A stretch of DNA of 64,000 bases from Fistulifera solaris (taxonomy: Eukaryota > Bacillariophyta > Bacillariophyceae > Naviculales > Stauroneidaceae), in contig AP026131.1 in the NCBI GenBank assembly GCA_030295235.1, positions 434,001 through 498,000 of the forward strand, given 5' to 3'. Below are positions 10,895 through 22,497 of the stretch, piece after piece. The notes below the pieces were generated by a model, which was given only the letters and a program-made list of their open reading frames with translations, was not told the DNA's origin and ran no database searches. The position numbers and the translations under genes are program-made. Within the stretch, counting starts at the first letter, position 1. The number at the start of each line of letters is the position of its first letter.

Positions 10895-11791
10895 TCACCA
10901 CCCCTCCTCCATTAAAAACTCATCAAAGCTTAGTCCAGGGCTCTCTTCGCGGAGAAAATCGGCAATGACATATTTCATATACTCCACTTTTCCGAAAGAC
11001 GGTTGTCCGTCTACTCCAGTGGTCACAGGTAATTCAAAGCAACTTAGCGCTGGTAATAGTGAATGCTCGGCTTTAGGGCTTTTCATTTTGATGGTGTCGA
11101 TAGAGTGAATAAGGTCAAATTGGAGCCCTTCGGGCACCATGCTCTTCGTTATACCGACCACAACTCTCGAGGTATTTGGCGGAGTCACCAGAAATGAAGG
11201 TTCAGCCTCCAGTGAATGAAAGGACTCTTGTTTCACAGTCTTGATATCTTGCTCTTCTTTCTTTGATTTGTCGTCGTCGTCAGCCGAGACGTAGGATAGT
11301 GATGACGACGAAGGCTCTGGTGATACCCACGGCATGGCATAAAAATCGGGTTCTTGGTCAGGATTCGACTTGCTGCGAACTCCTGTTCCTTTTATTTGGA
11401 TACGAGTGATTTCCTTGACAAGGTAAGGCTTGCCTCGTAGAAAGAGTTCGTGATAATAGCAACCCTTGTCTTGTCCTTGAGTCAATCGTAGAAAACCGTA
11501 CATATTACACTGACGGAGAAAGCTCTTATACTTGGTGATCTTAAATCGGCCCGCAAGGATCGCTTGTAGCTCTTTTGGCTTGTGAATCGCAAAGCATCGG
11601 CCGTGTGGTTGCCAAGAGATAATATGGTCAATTTGGTCGTGATGGGCTTGTTCAAGAAGCGCAAAGAGGCGCATCGGAAACTTGTTGAAAGATTTGGCCT
11701 CGTCGGATGGCACATCGTTGGCATGATCGTGGTAGTTGTGCTGCACAACGGTGTGTTCCGGTGTGTCGTTCTTGTTGGTCGGTCGGCACAT
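10895..11791 (-). CDS. Heat shock factor (HSF-type) transcription factor
   Basis: Sequence-specific nuclear DNA-binding protein. The HSF DNA-binding domain spans about residues 35-140: FPMRLFALLEQA, a tryptophan in the IISWQPHGRCFAIH segment, then the recognition-helix region FKITKYKSFLRQCNMYGF and the wing with GCYYHELFLRGKPYLV. The C-terminal half is acidic and Ser-rich, with a DDDDK stretch and a hydrophobic/acidic end (LSFDEFLMEE) that could act as an activation domain. No clear HR-A/B coiled coil is visible. ATG 11791 (MCRPTNKN) is preferred because the 55 residues upstream in the open frame look non-coding and begin at a later position than expected for the domain. Diatoms carry greatly expanded HSF families; which subgroup this is cannot be told here. 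Confidence 0.93.
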   Translation of the reverse strand: MCRPTNKNDTPEHTVVQHNYHDHANDVPSDEAKSFNKFPMRLFALLEQAHHDQIDHIISWQPHGRCFAIHKPKELQAILAGRFKITKYKSFLRQCNMYGFLRLTQGQDKGCYYHELFLRGKPYLVKEITRIQIKGTGVRSKSNPDQEPDFYAMPWVSPEPSSSSLSYVSADDDDKSKKEEQDIKTVKQESFHSLEAEPSFLVTPPNTSRVVVGITKSMVPEGLQFDLIHSIDTIKMKSPKAEHSLLPALSCFELPVTTGVDGQPSFGKVEYMKYVIADFLREESPGLSFDEFLMEEGW

Positions 11792-12334
11792 TTTTTTCAA
11801 AAAACTGGGTCGGAAGAGGTGCGATGACGAGTCGATGACAGAAAGATGCGCTCGCAAAAGAAAATGAGCAAACCAGTGAACAGATCGGAGTCGTCGAAAG
11901 GATTCTAATGAAAAAGAATCTAGTGGTCGCAGAAGAAAATAAGCAATCCGATCCAATGGATACGATTTTAGGTTCTTGTTTGATTTTTTGTGTTACTTCT
12001 TGCCAAAGGTCGGAAGTTTGGTCGAGCCGAGGCAAAAAATAAATGCAACAGTCACCGCACACACGTCAAATGTCTGTCATCTACTTTAAATGCTATTGTA
12101 AACGATTCTTACCGTTAAGACAAAAACGGACAAATCAAATGTAAGCCCCTATGTCACAGAGTACACTCCAGTACCGGTCACGGCAAAATGATTGGTGCGT
12201 CGACGATCGACGATTGATGATTGATGTCACTTCTCCGTGTGACTGTACGAGTACGAGGTCTTCATCATTTGAGAAATTTACAGTGACATTTTTTTGATGT
12301 TTTGTACATAAGTAGTCAGTACCCCGAACTTTAG
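11792..12334. other. Divergent intergenic region HSF / VKGC-like
   Basis: About 540 bp holding the HSF promoter and probably the 5' end of the VKGC-like gene. A GACGATCGACGATTGATGATTGATG short repeat lies near 12202-12228. I could not find the missing first exon of the downstream gene in it. Confidence 0.3.
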
Positions 12335-14224
12335 TCCAAACTCCCTAGACCCGCGAGCACTAAATCGGGACATGATGCCTGGTTTCGATACGAGCACTTT
12401 GCTTGGGTACAGAGTCTTCATGTTTCTTTATCTTCGACTTCGGACGGTCCCTATCTAAAGCAGATAGGGCACGTGTGCTGCTTCATTGCAGCATTCGGCA
12501 AAGACTTGCCGCTCCTTTCGAATACAATATGGAAAGTGGCAACCTTGTCATTTGTGATTCTGTATAGCATTCGATTCTGGGCCAAGGCCACAAATTTCAC
12601 CAATCACAACTATTTATTTCCTCTGCTCATGTTCTGGACGCTCCTATCCGGAGGAGGAAACTTATCCGGGCAGGTATTCTACCAGGGCAAGACCAGCACG
12701 CTTCGGGATGATGGTGCTTGTCAAATCGCCATTATTGCCCTCCGCTTCCAATTTGCCGTTGTGTACGGATACGCGAGTTTATGGAAAATGGTACACGAAG
12801 ATTGGTGGGCGGGACGAATTGTAGAAGGGATCTTTGTGTCATTTGAAGAGCAAGGCAGTTCGCGGGGTATTCCTTGGAAGCGGTTGTCGCAAGAATATCC
12901 CCATCTCTTCGTCATGGTTGCGTTTTCTGGTCTCTTGCTGGATTTCAGCATGTTCATTGTGTTGGCCTTCGCGAAACCAAGTCGCGCTACGCGAAACTGG
13001 TTCTTGGCTTTTACTTTGGCGTTCCATCTCTTCACTACTGTTGCCATGTCGAATGTCATCGGATACTCTTTTCCATCGACTTGCATAGCGGGCTTGATCC
13101 TATTCCTGCCTCTCACACAGGTGAAAGACGGCCCTGACTCTTCGGGACATGGCGACGCTGCGTTGGGGCGGTGGTTGAAGTTTTATGCTCAAGAGCTGTC
13201 GAGTAAATCGAGCCGTCATCGGCCACGTTCACTGTTGATCGTTTTCTTTCTGTTTTGCGCGTGGCAATTCTTCATGCCTTTGCGCATGCTGGTCGTGTCG
13301 CAAGGGAATTATCCTTACAATCGTTTGGGGTACCGCTACAGTTGGACCATGATGTTGCACAGTCTAGACTACGGAATTGTACGGCACGAATCCGGTCAAC
13401 CATCGACCCTGCTTTTGTTGAGCTATTTTGTGCCCACGTGCTTCACACCGGATCGCAATGACATATTCATGCCGCGAAGTCTATACTTTGGTCCGGGCTC
13501 AGAGCATCCTATGCAAGACTCTCGAAGCGTGCCGATGTACCAAGTCTTGAGTAAGCGAGAGTCGGCAATGCTTGATGTTTTTCCATCACATCTTATCGCT
13601 CCAGTAGGAGCTGGTGTTGCTAGAGTAATCGATCAATCGGTCGGCCCAAACGCATGTACGGCAAAGCTTGCTAATTATAATCTGCCTGCATCACAGCTTC
13701 GGATGGGAATGCATGCCGTCTATTTTGGAAGACTGAATCAGAATGGCCCGTACTGTCGTATGGTAGATCCAACAATCGACCTCGTTTCCGTAATGGAACA
13801 GCAAGCGAAATTGTCTTACTTTGAGGTCTTGTGGAATGCAGTTTGGGACCGGCGTCCGACAGAATACATGCTTAAAGGTATTGGTAGTATGAGAGAAAGG
13901 TCCTTTTATTATCATAATAAATTAGAAGAAGAGGGCTGGAAGAATGTGCGTATCTTGACTGATCGAGCTGCGTGCCTCTCCGCACGACCCATATGGTTTC
14001 GACCCATGAAAAGAGACTACACGATCAAAGTGCTTGAGTTGCCTCAGAATACCGTAGTCGGTTTACTTGTCGAAAGGTCCATGAGCATTATATTAAAGCC
14101 CGGTGACTCGCATCAAATTCGAGACGTGATGGAGTTTGAAGTATTGATGCCAGTGAAGCATCAATTACCAGCTTGCTCGCAATCCGTCGTTGAAGATACG
14201 CTGATCGCCATTATGTGGAATTAA
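12335..14224 (+). CDS. Vitamin K-dependent gamma-carboxylase-like (HTTM) protein, 5' end unresolved
   Basis: Multi-pass membrane protein homologous to vitamin K-dependent gamma-glutamyl carboxylase. Matching landmarks in order are WFRYEHFAWVQ (compare FHFKYYGFEWV of the family), TNHNYLFPLLMF, the AVVYGYASLWKM helix, YRYSWTMMLHS and RMVDPTIDLV. A beta-rich C-terminal domain ends in LIAIMWN. The protein would sit in the ER or another endomembrane. The reading frame is open from just after a TAG at 12332, but no ATG lies in frame before the conserved region. The first transmembrane segment expected upstream is also missing. An upstream exon joined at the TTTAG near 12334, or a frame discrepancy, is likely. 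Whether it carboxylates Glu or is a generic HTTM enzyme cannot be decided from sequence. Confidence 0.85.
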   Translation, partial: SKLPRPASTKSGHDAWFRYEHFAWVQSLHVSLSSTSDGPYLKQIGHVCCFIAAFGKDLPLLSNTIWKVATLSFVILYSIRFWAKATNFTNHNYLFPLLMFWTLLSGGGNLSGQVFYQGKTSTLRDDGACQIAIIALRFQFAVVYGYASLWKMVHEDWWAGRIVEGIFVSFEEQGSSRGIPWKRLSQEYPHLFVMVAFSGLLLDFSMFIVLAFAKPSRATRNWFLAFTLAFHLFTTVAMSNVIGYSFPSTCIAGLILFLPLTQVKDGPDSSGHGDAALGRWLKFYAQELSSKSSRHRPRSLLIVFFLFCAWQFFMPLRMLVVSQGNYPYNRLGYRYSWTMMLHSLDYGIVRHESGQPSTLLLLSYFVPTCFTPDRNDIFMPRSLYFGPGSEHPMQDSRSVPMYQVLSKRESAMLDVFPSHLIAPVGAGVARVIDQSVGPNACTAKLANYNLPASQLRMGMHAVYFGRLNQNGPYCRMVDPTIDLVSVMEQQAKLSYFEVLWNAVWDRRPTEYMLKGIGSMRERSFYYHNKLEEEGWKNVRILTDRAACLSARPIWFRPMKRDYTIKVLELPQNTVVGLLVERSMSIILKPGDSHQIRDVMEFEVLMPVKHQLPACSQSVVEDTLIAIMWN

Positions 14225-14341
14225 AGACAGTTCTTTGCTAAATGACTCAGTACGAACTTGTGTAAAATTGTGTCATCTTCAAAATTAAAACTGATTATTT
14301 ACCGGGTATCGAATCTATGTGTGAAAGATCGCTCTTTCTGA

Positions 14342-16671
14342 TTAACGCAAGCTGGTGCTCTTGGAAAACCTTGCTGACTTCACCATATTCGGATCCCGCC
14401 GTGTCGAAAAAGTATGAGATGCGCCGAGATTGGAATCTCCTCCCATTCGCCGCTTACTTTGAGGTGCATCCATTCTAGCCGACATCCGTGCTGATTCTGC
14501 AGGGCTCGAATTCGACGGACGCTGAATGGTCGAGGCAGAACCCGACGTGCCAAGTATAGCTTTAGCTGTGCTTTCTGTCAACCACCATGCATCTAGCGTA
14601 AGCCGGATTCGCCCCGTCTCCAAACCGTTTTTGAAGATTGGAGCGTCTAAGGTGATTGTCTTGACAGGGTCTTGTTCGTCTAAAGGCTGATCATCTGCTT
14701 TGCGTGACTCTGCTGTGAACTGTTGACTTGACTCGTCGCGACGAAACAAATTCATGATGCTTCCCCGTCGTGATGTTCTTTTATCAGATGCGTTAGCTTG
14801 ACTCTGCCGCAACTCACCAGGTGGTCGAAAATCTTTCAAAAGTACTCCTAGATTGTAAGAAAACGAACCCAACACATTATCAGAAGCACTGGGAACAAGT
14901 TTTGAGTTTTTGCAGTCCATAACGGTAAAAAAGACCAGAGCTCCGGTCATATCAAGGGGGCGCCCGTCATTGTAGAATGTTTTGACTTCGGTGTGAAATG
15001 CCTCTCCTTCCCACAAAGGCTGAGCTGTCTGTTTCTGGACTGGTGAATGGGGCCAACCCTGGGGCGTTCTCTCCACAGGGCCTCCCCACTCGTCACTCAT
15101 GATGGAATTATAGTTAGATAAGCAAGGAAAAAGTTTCCTTTTGAGACGCTCCAGTCGACTCGTCGATGATTTAATAGCTTCTTCTGGTATTGAAACTATA
15201 GAAATGTAGGGATTTGGTAACGAACTCCCCACTGCACCCATATTCACCGTCACATCCGAAACAAATAAGTAAAGACGCTCCCGATGAATAGAAGAATGAG
15301 CCAACGGATTGTGACCCATTTGTAGGAAATCACCGGCCATTTGCATGGCAGATCGACGCCTCGCCATTTTCGGTCGAGCGGTCGCTGCCGCCTCATTCAA
15401 TCTTATAGAAAACGCAGCGCGTATCGGTTTGTGGTCGGAAGACTTGAAATCATCTACCGGCTCGTACAGTAAAGGTCGGACGCTATTTTCCAGTAGGTGA
15501 TTCGATTTCCACAGAATTCGGTCTGTATATGACGGTCGTCGCTTTTCGATGTAACTGTATCCCGGTGACCGTTCGACTTTAAAAGTTGGCGGGAAGTTGC
15601 AGAATAAAGTATTGAATCCAACCAAACAGTCTTTGACCCGCAAGGCTTTTTGAAGCTCATCCGCTTGGTTGAGCGTATTCCAGTCTTTTTCTTCAACTAA
15701 TTCTCGGATCTTCTGTCGATGCTCCGCTTCCTGGTTGCCGTGAGCGTAAGCCGGTAGCTCGGTTCGAAAATTCAAGTCGCCCATGACGAAACAATGGTGA
15801 GAGGTCAAACTCGCATCATGAAGCGTAGAACTTGGTTTCGCACCGCCCAGTATGTCGCTGAGAGACGAGCATCGCATCTGGTATTTGGCAGCCCCTTCAT
15901 GAGCTTCCAGATGCGCTGTTAGGAAACTGAGACGAGTTCTTTTATTCACGATCAGTTCAGCAATGATCCCTCCCTTGTTGGCCAAGCCGGCTCTTCCGGT
16001 GTTTTGCGCTTTTGTGTATATAACGTCTACTTCAATGTCACGCTTTTGATGGTAGGCAAAAATCTCCAGTCGCATTTGTCCCCGTTGATAGGATACAATC
16101 CGTTCATAGGACGGCAGTCGTTTCGTCATCATCTCATGCAATACAAAAGTCCCCAAATCCCAATTCGAGTCTGCTACCGCAGCAATCATGGCGGATTCAC
16201 CCGTTTGTCCCGACTCCTTTCCCAGCGCGTCGGCCAGATTCGGTCGGCCTGTATGTCCCGATCGGTCAATGACACTTCTTCGGACCATGGAAGACTTGAT
16301 ATGATCTCGACTTGCCGTGTAGGAGGATAAGTCGTTGACTGCTTTCGCAATTCCCTTTTGCCTTTACGGGGTTTTCGTTTGGATTGCGATCCGCTTTCCG
16401 TCGAAGCGGCGTCTTTGTCGTTGAGATCTTCTTCCGTCGGCGGATCGAATGTAGCTTCTTGCATGCCGATAACAATGAGATCGAACTTATCCTCGTCTAC
16501 ATAATCATCGAATGTGCTGAATTGATCTCGCACGGGATATTTTGCTGGGTACTGCAGAACTTGGTTGCACTGACCGTCCTCGGGCAACCAGAGAGCCATG
16601 CTTTCTTCGTCGGGCTGAGCATTTCCGAGGTTTGCTGAGCATACTAAGATTTGAAATTGTCCGTTCTTCAT
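14342..16671 (-). CDS. Inositol polyphosphate 5-phosphatase with C2-like domain
   Basis: Mg-dependent phosphatase removing the 5-phosphate of phosphoinositides or soluble inositol phosphates. The N-terminal part starts MKNGQFQILVCSANLGN and has the metal-ligand Glu motif VIGMQEATF. The catalytic core shows VMGDLNFR, then PSYTDRILWKS and SSDHKPI, the classical 5-phosphatase signatures. A C2-like beta domain follows (LYLFVSDVTVNMG... PLWEGEAFHTEV... LGSFSYNLGVLL), then a basic Ser/Arg-rich tail, consistent with membrane recruitment. The frame changes once between 16186 and 16290, in the variable linker between the first two core motifs; the exact position is not clear. It is divergent from the AAA gene at 17303 across a 630-bp gap. 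Confidence 0.92.
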
Positions 16672-17143
16672 CGTTCCGGATGATTCGCAGATGCTTGGAT
16701 CTTACGAAAAACTAAGAACTGGATCTTCTTTTGCGCTTTTTATATTGTATATATTGTGTTGGGCAGTTGCCAACTGCCAACTCCCTCCAAAACAGAATAA
16801 ATAATGATGAGTGATGAGGCGCTCCCTTTTCGCATGCCTTTTTCATCTCATCGAGGAGGGTCCGCGGTCCGCGGTTGTGCCCTCAACACTCGGAAGTAGG
16901 ACATTGTCTGACGTCACTTCTACACTTTACGGAACAAAAGTCATTTCGGGTCATTTGTGGTCATTGGATGACGAGAGCGTGTCCCTCACAAACTAGTATC
17001 ATCCTTTGTGTAGTCGTACGGCAGGTAAGTCGTCGTCGAGTGTCGCACCTTGATGATTGATGAGGGATGAGGATAAAGATAAAGCATTGGGATAAACTAC
17101 GGATCGGGTTTTCAAGTGATCGATCTTTTGCTGCAAACGACGT

Positions 17144-17222
17144 GAAACGACGTTAAAATTCTGCCTCGCCGTAGGCTCTACGTAGAAACTTGTATTGAGA
17201 GGCAGAATTTTAACGTCGTTTC
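17144..17222. repeat. Foldback element, copy 1
   Basis: Perfect 24-bp inverted repeats (core arm GACGTTAAAATTCTGCCTC) flank a 31-bp asymmetric centre containing CTACGTAGAAACTTGTA. The 69-bp core (17149-17217) recurs at 63189-63257 in the opposite orientation with only three differences. This copy lies 81 bp upstream of the ATG of the AAA gene, in the 16672-17302 gap, which otherwise shows nothing notable. Confidence 0.85.
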
Positions 17223-17302
17223 CAGTGTTTGAGCGTTTTTTCTTTTTTTCTTTTCGTGAATGAATGAATAGGTTGCAACCTTGAAAGGCTTTCTTTTCAG
17301 CA

Positions 17303-18771
17303 ATGGTGATGTTTCATGTAAAGAAGATATTATTGCTACTGTTATTGGGCCAGGTGGTCTCTTCCCATGCCGGTTTCCGCTGGGATTGGCTGAAATTCAA
17401 ACGACAGACTCATTCCGAACCCACTCGACCCACGAATCGTGACGTTCCCCAAAATGATGCTTTCTTTCTTCACCAGCAAGCATCTCCTTCTCTGTTGGAA
17501 GATCCACCACACAATTCAGTAGGACGAAGGTCTTATGATGCGACGGCCGTTGCAAAGACTGCGGTGCAGTGGAGTTTGCTTCTCTTTTGGCCCGGTCGAT
17601 CTGGCAAGCGTTCAAAGATGTCGCGGAAGAAATTGCGTCCATGGATGATTCTGAAGATGATTCAAAGTTATTAAAAGTTCCCTTAAGCAAAGTTGGTGGA
17701 AACAAGGAAACATCATTGATTCATCGAATCGCCTGGAAGTTGAGCCAGTGCGGTATTCCCCTGCAATCTTCAACAGAACGTTCGGTCGAGTCGCTCTTAC
17801 AAACACTGACCAAAAATGAAGCGGCATTGCTCGACCAGTGCTTGTATATACCATCGGCACACCCCAAAATTGCTGGCTTTACCGAAATACAAGAAGATCT
17901 TCAATCTATGCTGAATCAGTTTCTTCGACAAGATAACACGAACCAGCATCCCTACTCGAGACTATTTGACGATGACAAGAGTCATCACGTCTTATTGTAC
18001 GGTCCGCCAGGCATGGGAAAGTCACTTCTTATCAAACGACTGGCTACTCAAATTCCAACGGTTTTGTTGACACCCAGTGTCTTGCTACGAAAGTGGGTCG
18101 GTGATACGAATCTGCGAGTTCGAACGCTTTTCACGGCATTGCAAAAACTAGCTCCCGTCATGCTGTGTCTGGACGAAGTGGACGGTTTGTTTCGGGAACG
18201 CCAGCTTCAAGAGCACGAGGTATCGAGGGATTTAAAGACGGAGTTTCTGCAGTGGTGGGACGGTTTGTTATCGGGTGAGAAGATTTGGATTGTCGCAGCG
18301 ACGAACCGACCATTTGAAGTAGACTCGGCAGTGTTGCGCCGTTTGCCTCGCCAGTTTTTCATTGATCAACCAAATCTTGCAGCACGAAAGAAAATGTTAA
18401 GCAACTTGTTAGAGGGATTGCCGCACGATATTGATGTCGAACACGTCGCCCTTCACACCAATGGCTTCTCGGCTAGTGATTTGCGTCGGCTTTTACAAGT
18501 AGCTGCAAAAGGATGCAAGGAAGTCGATACTTATGTAAAAATGACTACAGGTCATGTGTTGGGGGCGTTAGAATTCGTGCAACCTACTCCTCAGACGCCA
18601 GCGTATCGAGCTGCATTGCAGAAATATCTTTCTCCACAGGGACAGCAAGCTCGTTCACCCTACATTGAGCACTATCGAATTGAAGTTGATTTCGAGTGTG
18701 ATTCTGACGCGGATAAAAACGTAGCAGAGGAGGAGGATATCACTGACGATGACACAGATGATGACCCTTGA
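17303..18771 (+). CDS. Msp1/ATAD1-like AAA ATPase with N-terminal signal sequence
   Basis: AAA family ATPase. Walker A is GPPGMGKS (about 18001-18024), Walker B MLCLDEVDG, sensor 1 AATNRP, and LRRLPRQFFID carries the arginine-finger region. The DTNLRVRTLF and DGFSxSDL-like (NGFSASDLRRLL) segments match the meiotic clade that includes Msp1/ATAD1, which extracts mislocalised tail-anchored proteins from membranes. The N-terminus is MVMFHVKKILLLLLLGQVVSSHAG, a strong signal peptide or membrane anchor, so the enzyme probably sits in the ER or the ER-derived plastid envelope. The C-terminus is very acidic. The frame changes once at the A3 run 17554-17556. Assigning it to the plastid envelope is inference. 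Confidence 0.85.
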
Positions 18772-19383
18772 GGCATGCCTAAACTTAGCATACGTTTTTG
18801 GATGTATTCTTGATAGTCTTGTGCAACGAGCTTTCTAGAGACTTGACATTTTGAACCATCAAATTTCTTTTGAAAAAACTCTTGTATAAAAATCTATAGT
18901 CTAGAGAATCTCTATCCCTAGCCCTTATAGCGCTTGAAACGTATATACTGTTTGTTGTACACTGGACTACAAACCACACTTTAAGAAACAGTAAGCGAAG
19001 ACGAAAGAACATAATACTATCTTTTGTACTCATTTCTCTATCTGTTTTTAGCCATGTACATCAAAGAGCTATACATAATTCTCTTTCGGCTTCTAAAAGA
19101 ATTCGCCGTGAGCCGTGACCCATTTCCGTGACCCGTGATTACACTCAAACTCTATAGTAATCAAGGATGGAAGGAGCACAAAGCACTAAAAAAAATCAAA
19201 TGGGACATTTTGAAATTTTGACCTGTTCTGACCTCCAGCAGCAGATTCAGACCGCTCCAGCACCGCAGCAAGAACTTGCACAAGCAACACGCCGCGTTCT
19301 CAACTGTCGATGATTCTCGATTTGTTGTTATTCGTATAAACGATTTCTCCGTCTCTATTGTTACTACAATCAATTAATCATTC
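18772..19383. other. Intergenic region
   Basis: About 610 bp between two tandem + strand genes. It contains a small GTGACCC direct repeat near 19117-19135. Nothing else I can support. Confidence 0.4.
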
Positions 19384-21024
19384 ATGATGTTTGACAGTCT
19401 CGATGACATCAAGTTGATTCTTGAAGAGGACATGGGCAGCGAAGGAAATCTAAATTTCGACCCCATGGAGGATTTGGATTTCCTTAATGATGACTTGTTC
19501 ACAGACCCTGCACCTAAACTTGCGCCCAGCTCAGTCTCTACACCATCGTTTGGGTCGTCGAGCTTTTCTATGACCAGCTCGATTCCGGAGTCGACGGCGA
19601 ACGCAACGTTCGATTTCAAAACTACATCTGTAAATGCGAATGCAACCTTTAGCTTCAATAATGAGGCACGATTGCCGAAGAGTGGGCTCGGGGGTTATCT
19701 CGACAGCGTCAGCAGAACTCACAATCGTTAGTACAGCGGTCGATGTCTACTTCTTCTATGCGCAATCATCGGTCCCTAGCTGGCAATAACTTCTCATCAT
19801 CTTCGAATGCGACGTTTGAAACGAAAAGTAACAACCCGGTTGCGTCGTTTTTGCAGCGGCAGAACCTGCTCAAAAGAACAACGGGGGAACGCTTCCATGG
19901 CAAAATCCTATTCTATGAATTCTGTACGAAAGAGAAACTTTGGTACGATTGACGAGCATAAGCCGAATGCTACGTTCGACGACCATGAACCTTTGATGTC
20001 AAGAAATTCAATTGCCTCGTTTTTGAAGGCCAAGCAAAGCGGGCCGGCCCTGGGGCGTTCTATCTCTACGTCGCTTATGAAGCCAACTCATCAGGTACTG
20101 CAACAAGCGGATCATACGTCGCATACTCTCAATGCAATCCTTTCCACGCATAACTTAAAAAAGGCTAGGATGGGGTCGACGGAAATGAATGGTGGGGGGA
20201 ACGCCAACTTCGATTTCGACATCGGCTCCCGCTCTTCGACAAATCCCTTCATGAAGACCTTAAGTCAAAGCAATAGTCAAGCACTTTCGTCGTCAAAGTC
20301 ATCTAACCCGTTCATGCAGCAGATGGGTCGGCTTCAGACAAAATCCATGAAAAGCGCGTTTGTTTTCGAGCGCGACAACAAGGAACCTTCAAACCAGAGG
20401 GGAGAAGAAGACATTGAAGGACCCATGGATGAAGCTTTGCTTCACAGTTCGTGCAAACTTTATCATGATAATTTAGCTGTTGTCGAAAGCGCCTTAGGAC
20501 TGGACCCATCTGCGGTGAGACGCTCAATTCCAACATTTTGCAGCCGCCAGTCCAATTCACTGTGGAAGCGATCAGGAAAGGAAGGTAAATATTGCTATCC
20601 TCTCAATATTGCTTTATACTTTCAAGCACCTCTCGATATTATCCGATTGCTGGCCAACGCTGGATCAGATGTGTTGGGATTCAACGACGGTCCAGATGGT
20701 GCCGGGAGTTTAGCTATTGCTATTTCTTGTCACAATGCCTCCTGGCCTGTTGTTCAGTTACTGCTGAGCGTGAATCACACGACCGCATCAGTTGTTGATA
20801 GACTAGGAAATTATCCTTTGCATCGCATCTTACAATCCATGCCGACTGAGCAGACAGTGACTGCGATCTACGAGGCATACCCGGAGGCTTTAACAAAACG
20901 GAACTTTCACGGGAAAACACCTTTGGATTTAGCTGTCCACAACGTTACTTGCCCAGAAGCTGTTGTGAACGCTCTTCAAAGAAGGTCCTATTCTCGAATG
21001 GAGCGCGAGGCTCAACACATGTGA
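19384..21024 (+). CDS. Disordered protein with C-terminal ankyrin-like repeats
   Basis: The N-terminal two thirds is low-complexity. It is acidic at the start (DDIKLILEEDMG, DFLNDDLF), then Ser/Asn-rich with recurring short motifs: NATF (five times), NPFM, SFLxxQ and SSSKSSNPFM. The C-terminal 200 residues form degenerate ankyrin-type helices: YPLNIALYFQAPLDIIRLLANAGSDV, LAIAISCHNASWPVVQLLL, NYPLHRILQSMP and KTPLDLAVHN. Diatoms have many such ankyrin proteins of unknown role; protein-protein binding is the only safe guess. Two frame changes occur in G5 runs, at 19690-19694 and 19883-19887, and the short middle frame between them continues the same Ser/Asn composition. Confidence 0.75.
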
Positions 21025-22497
21025 AAAAGTTATCCGACGTTAAAATTTACAGGATTGAAATCAAGAGGATATTGTTGCCTAAATATTGTCGGCTGTATCT
21101 GTTAGAGTTTTAAGACACCACTTTCCATCAGCAGAATAATGGCGTAGGCTCAAGTGGTGATTCGTGTTCATGGTAGACGGCTGCGAGGTCTCGAGTGTCG
21201 TGCCGGTGGTCGCTGGCCTATCAACCGGTTCATGACTAGGCGATAGACGGGCACATAAGCGTAGCAAGGCCTTCTCGTTTTCTCCGAGCCTGCTTTCACT
21301 GAGATTCATGCGTAGCCACGGATCGCACTAGCCAGTCAAATGAGTTGATAAAATAGGAAAGTATTTCTGTTCTACCTGTTCGCTCAGTTCAAAATAGCAA
21401 TCCTGTAAGGATGCATTTAGTTGGCGGAGAGATCTAGACTGGAAATTTAGTGATGTCTTTTTCACATTAAATGTGCGCAATGTTTGACTCTTAAACATGA
21501 ATAGACGTCATTAAAACGATTCTAGTCAAATTACGCAGTACGCAAGATGCATGTACTAATCCCAAGCCCTCAAAGTCATTTTGGTGACGAGAGAGTGAAG
21601 CAACAACTGGCTACTGGCAGCGTTTGTCTTGGGTTGCCTTGAAGTTACTCAGCATGAGTGCGAGCACATGTCCACCGCCTGTTCCCAAGTTTCCTAATAT
21701 CTCCACCCTCCACATCTATATCTTCAGTGAAAGTGATACCTAGCTGGGCGCACTCATGCATTGACAAGAATAGCTAAGAAGTGACATGGCTACATAATTC
21801 TTTTTTTTTAACTTGTCCGTTTAGTATTACTTTTCTACTTGTTAATGACGGAGGAATGGCACTTAGTCCAGTCTTCACTCAGCATGTATCCGGCAAGCTG
21901 TAAGCTCAGATGGCTCAATAGCCGATAGTCTAGCTAATAGCTATAGTGAATGCGATGGACTCTTACCGGGACTTTTTGAAAGCGCATGAAGTCGCACCGT
22001 GTCTCACAGGTCAGGCCGTCATCAGGCCTGAAAAATCATGAGCCAACTGCCTGCCGGATTGCCGGATTGCCGGATTGTGCCGTACCAGTACGTTTTCTAC
22101 GTCGAGAAAATGCAAGGCCATGCACAAAAGGGCCATTTCGACCACAAAGAGGCCGCGAAAGATCTCTTTCAAGGCTATTTTGATTTCCGCTATTGTATGT
22201 TGTGACTGTGAGGCAACGAAACGTGCAAAGCCTCTAATTGGAACGACGAACAATTACCTTTACTTGTAGGAAACGCCAATTTCGACCCTCTTCCAAGGTG
22301 AGTTGAAAAAGCGGAATGAATTCACGTTACAACGTTGTCGTATGATTCTTTTGCCGTGCCAGCAACCTCATAGACATTACACATTACGGATTGGCGACAT
22401 ATTTCGGTGTATGAAATCATGATGCTTTTCATCAGTCCAGCTAACTCAATTTTTCCACATTTATTCTGCAATAGCAGACAAGAACGTAAGATCAAAG
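21025..22497. other. Long intergenic region
   Basis: About 1.47 kb with no open frame I believe. It contains a (GCCGGATT)3 tandem at 22053-22077 and a T8 tract near 21806. It may include untranslated regions of the neighbouring genes. Confidence 0.4.

Noticed and set aside
11792-11956. Extension of the HSF protein by 55 residues
   Set aside because: The upstream stretch is Phe/Arg/Ser-rich and unlike HSF N-termini; the ATG at 11791 gives a normal start.
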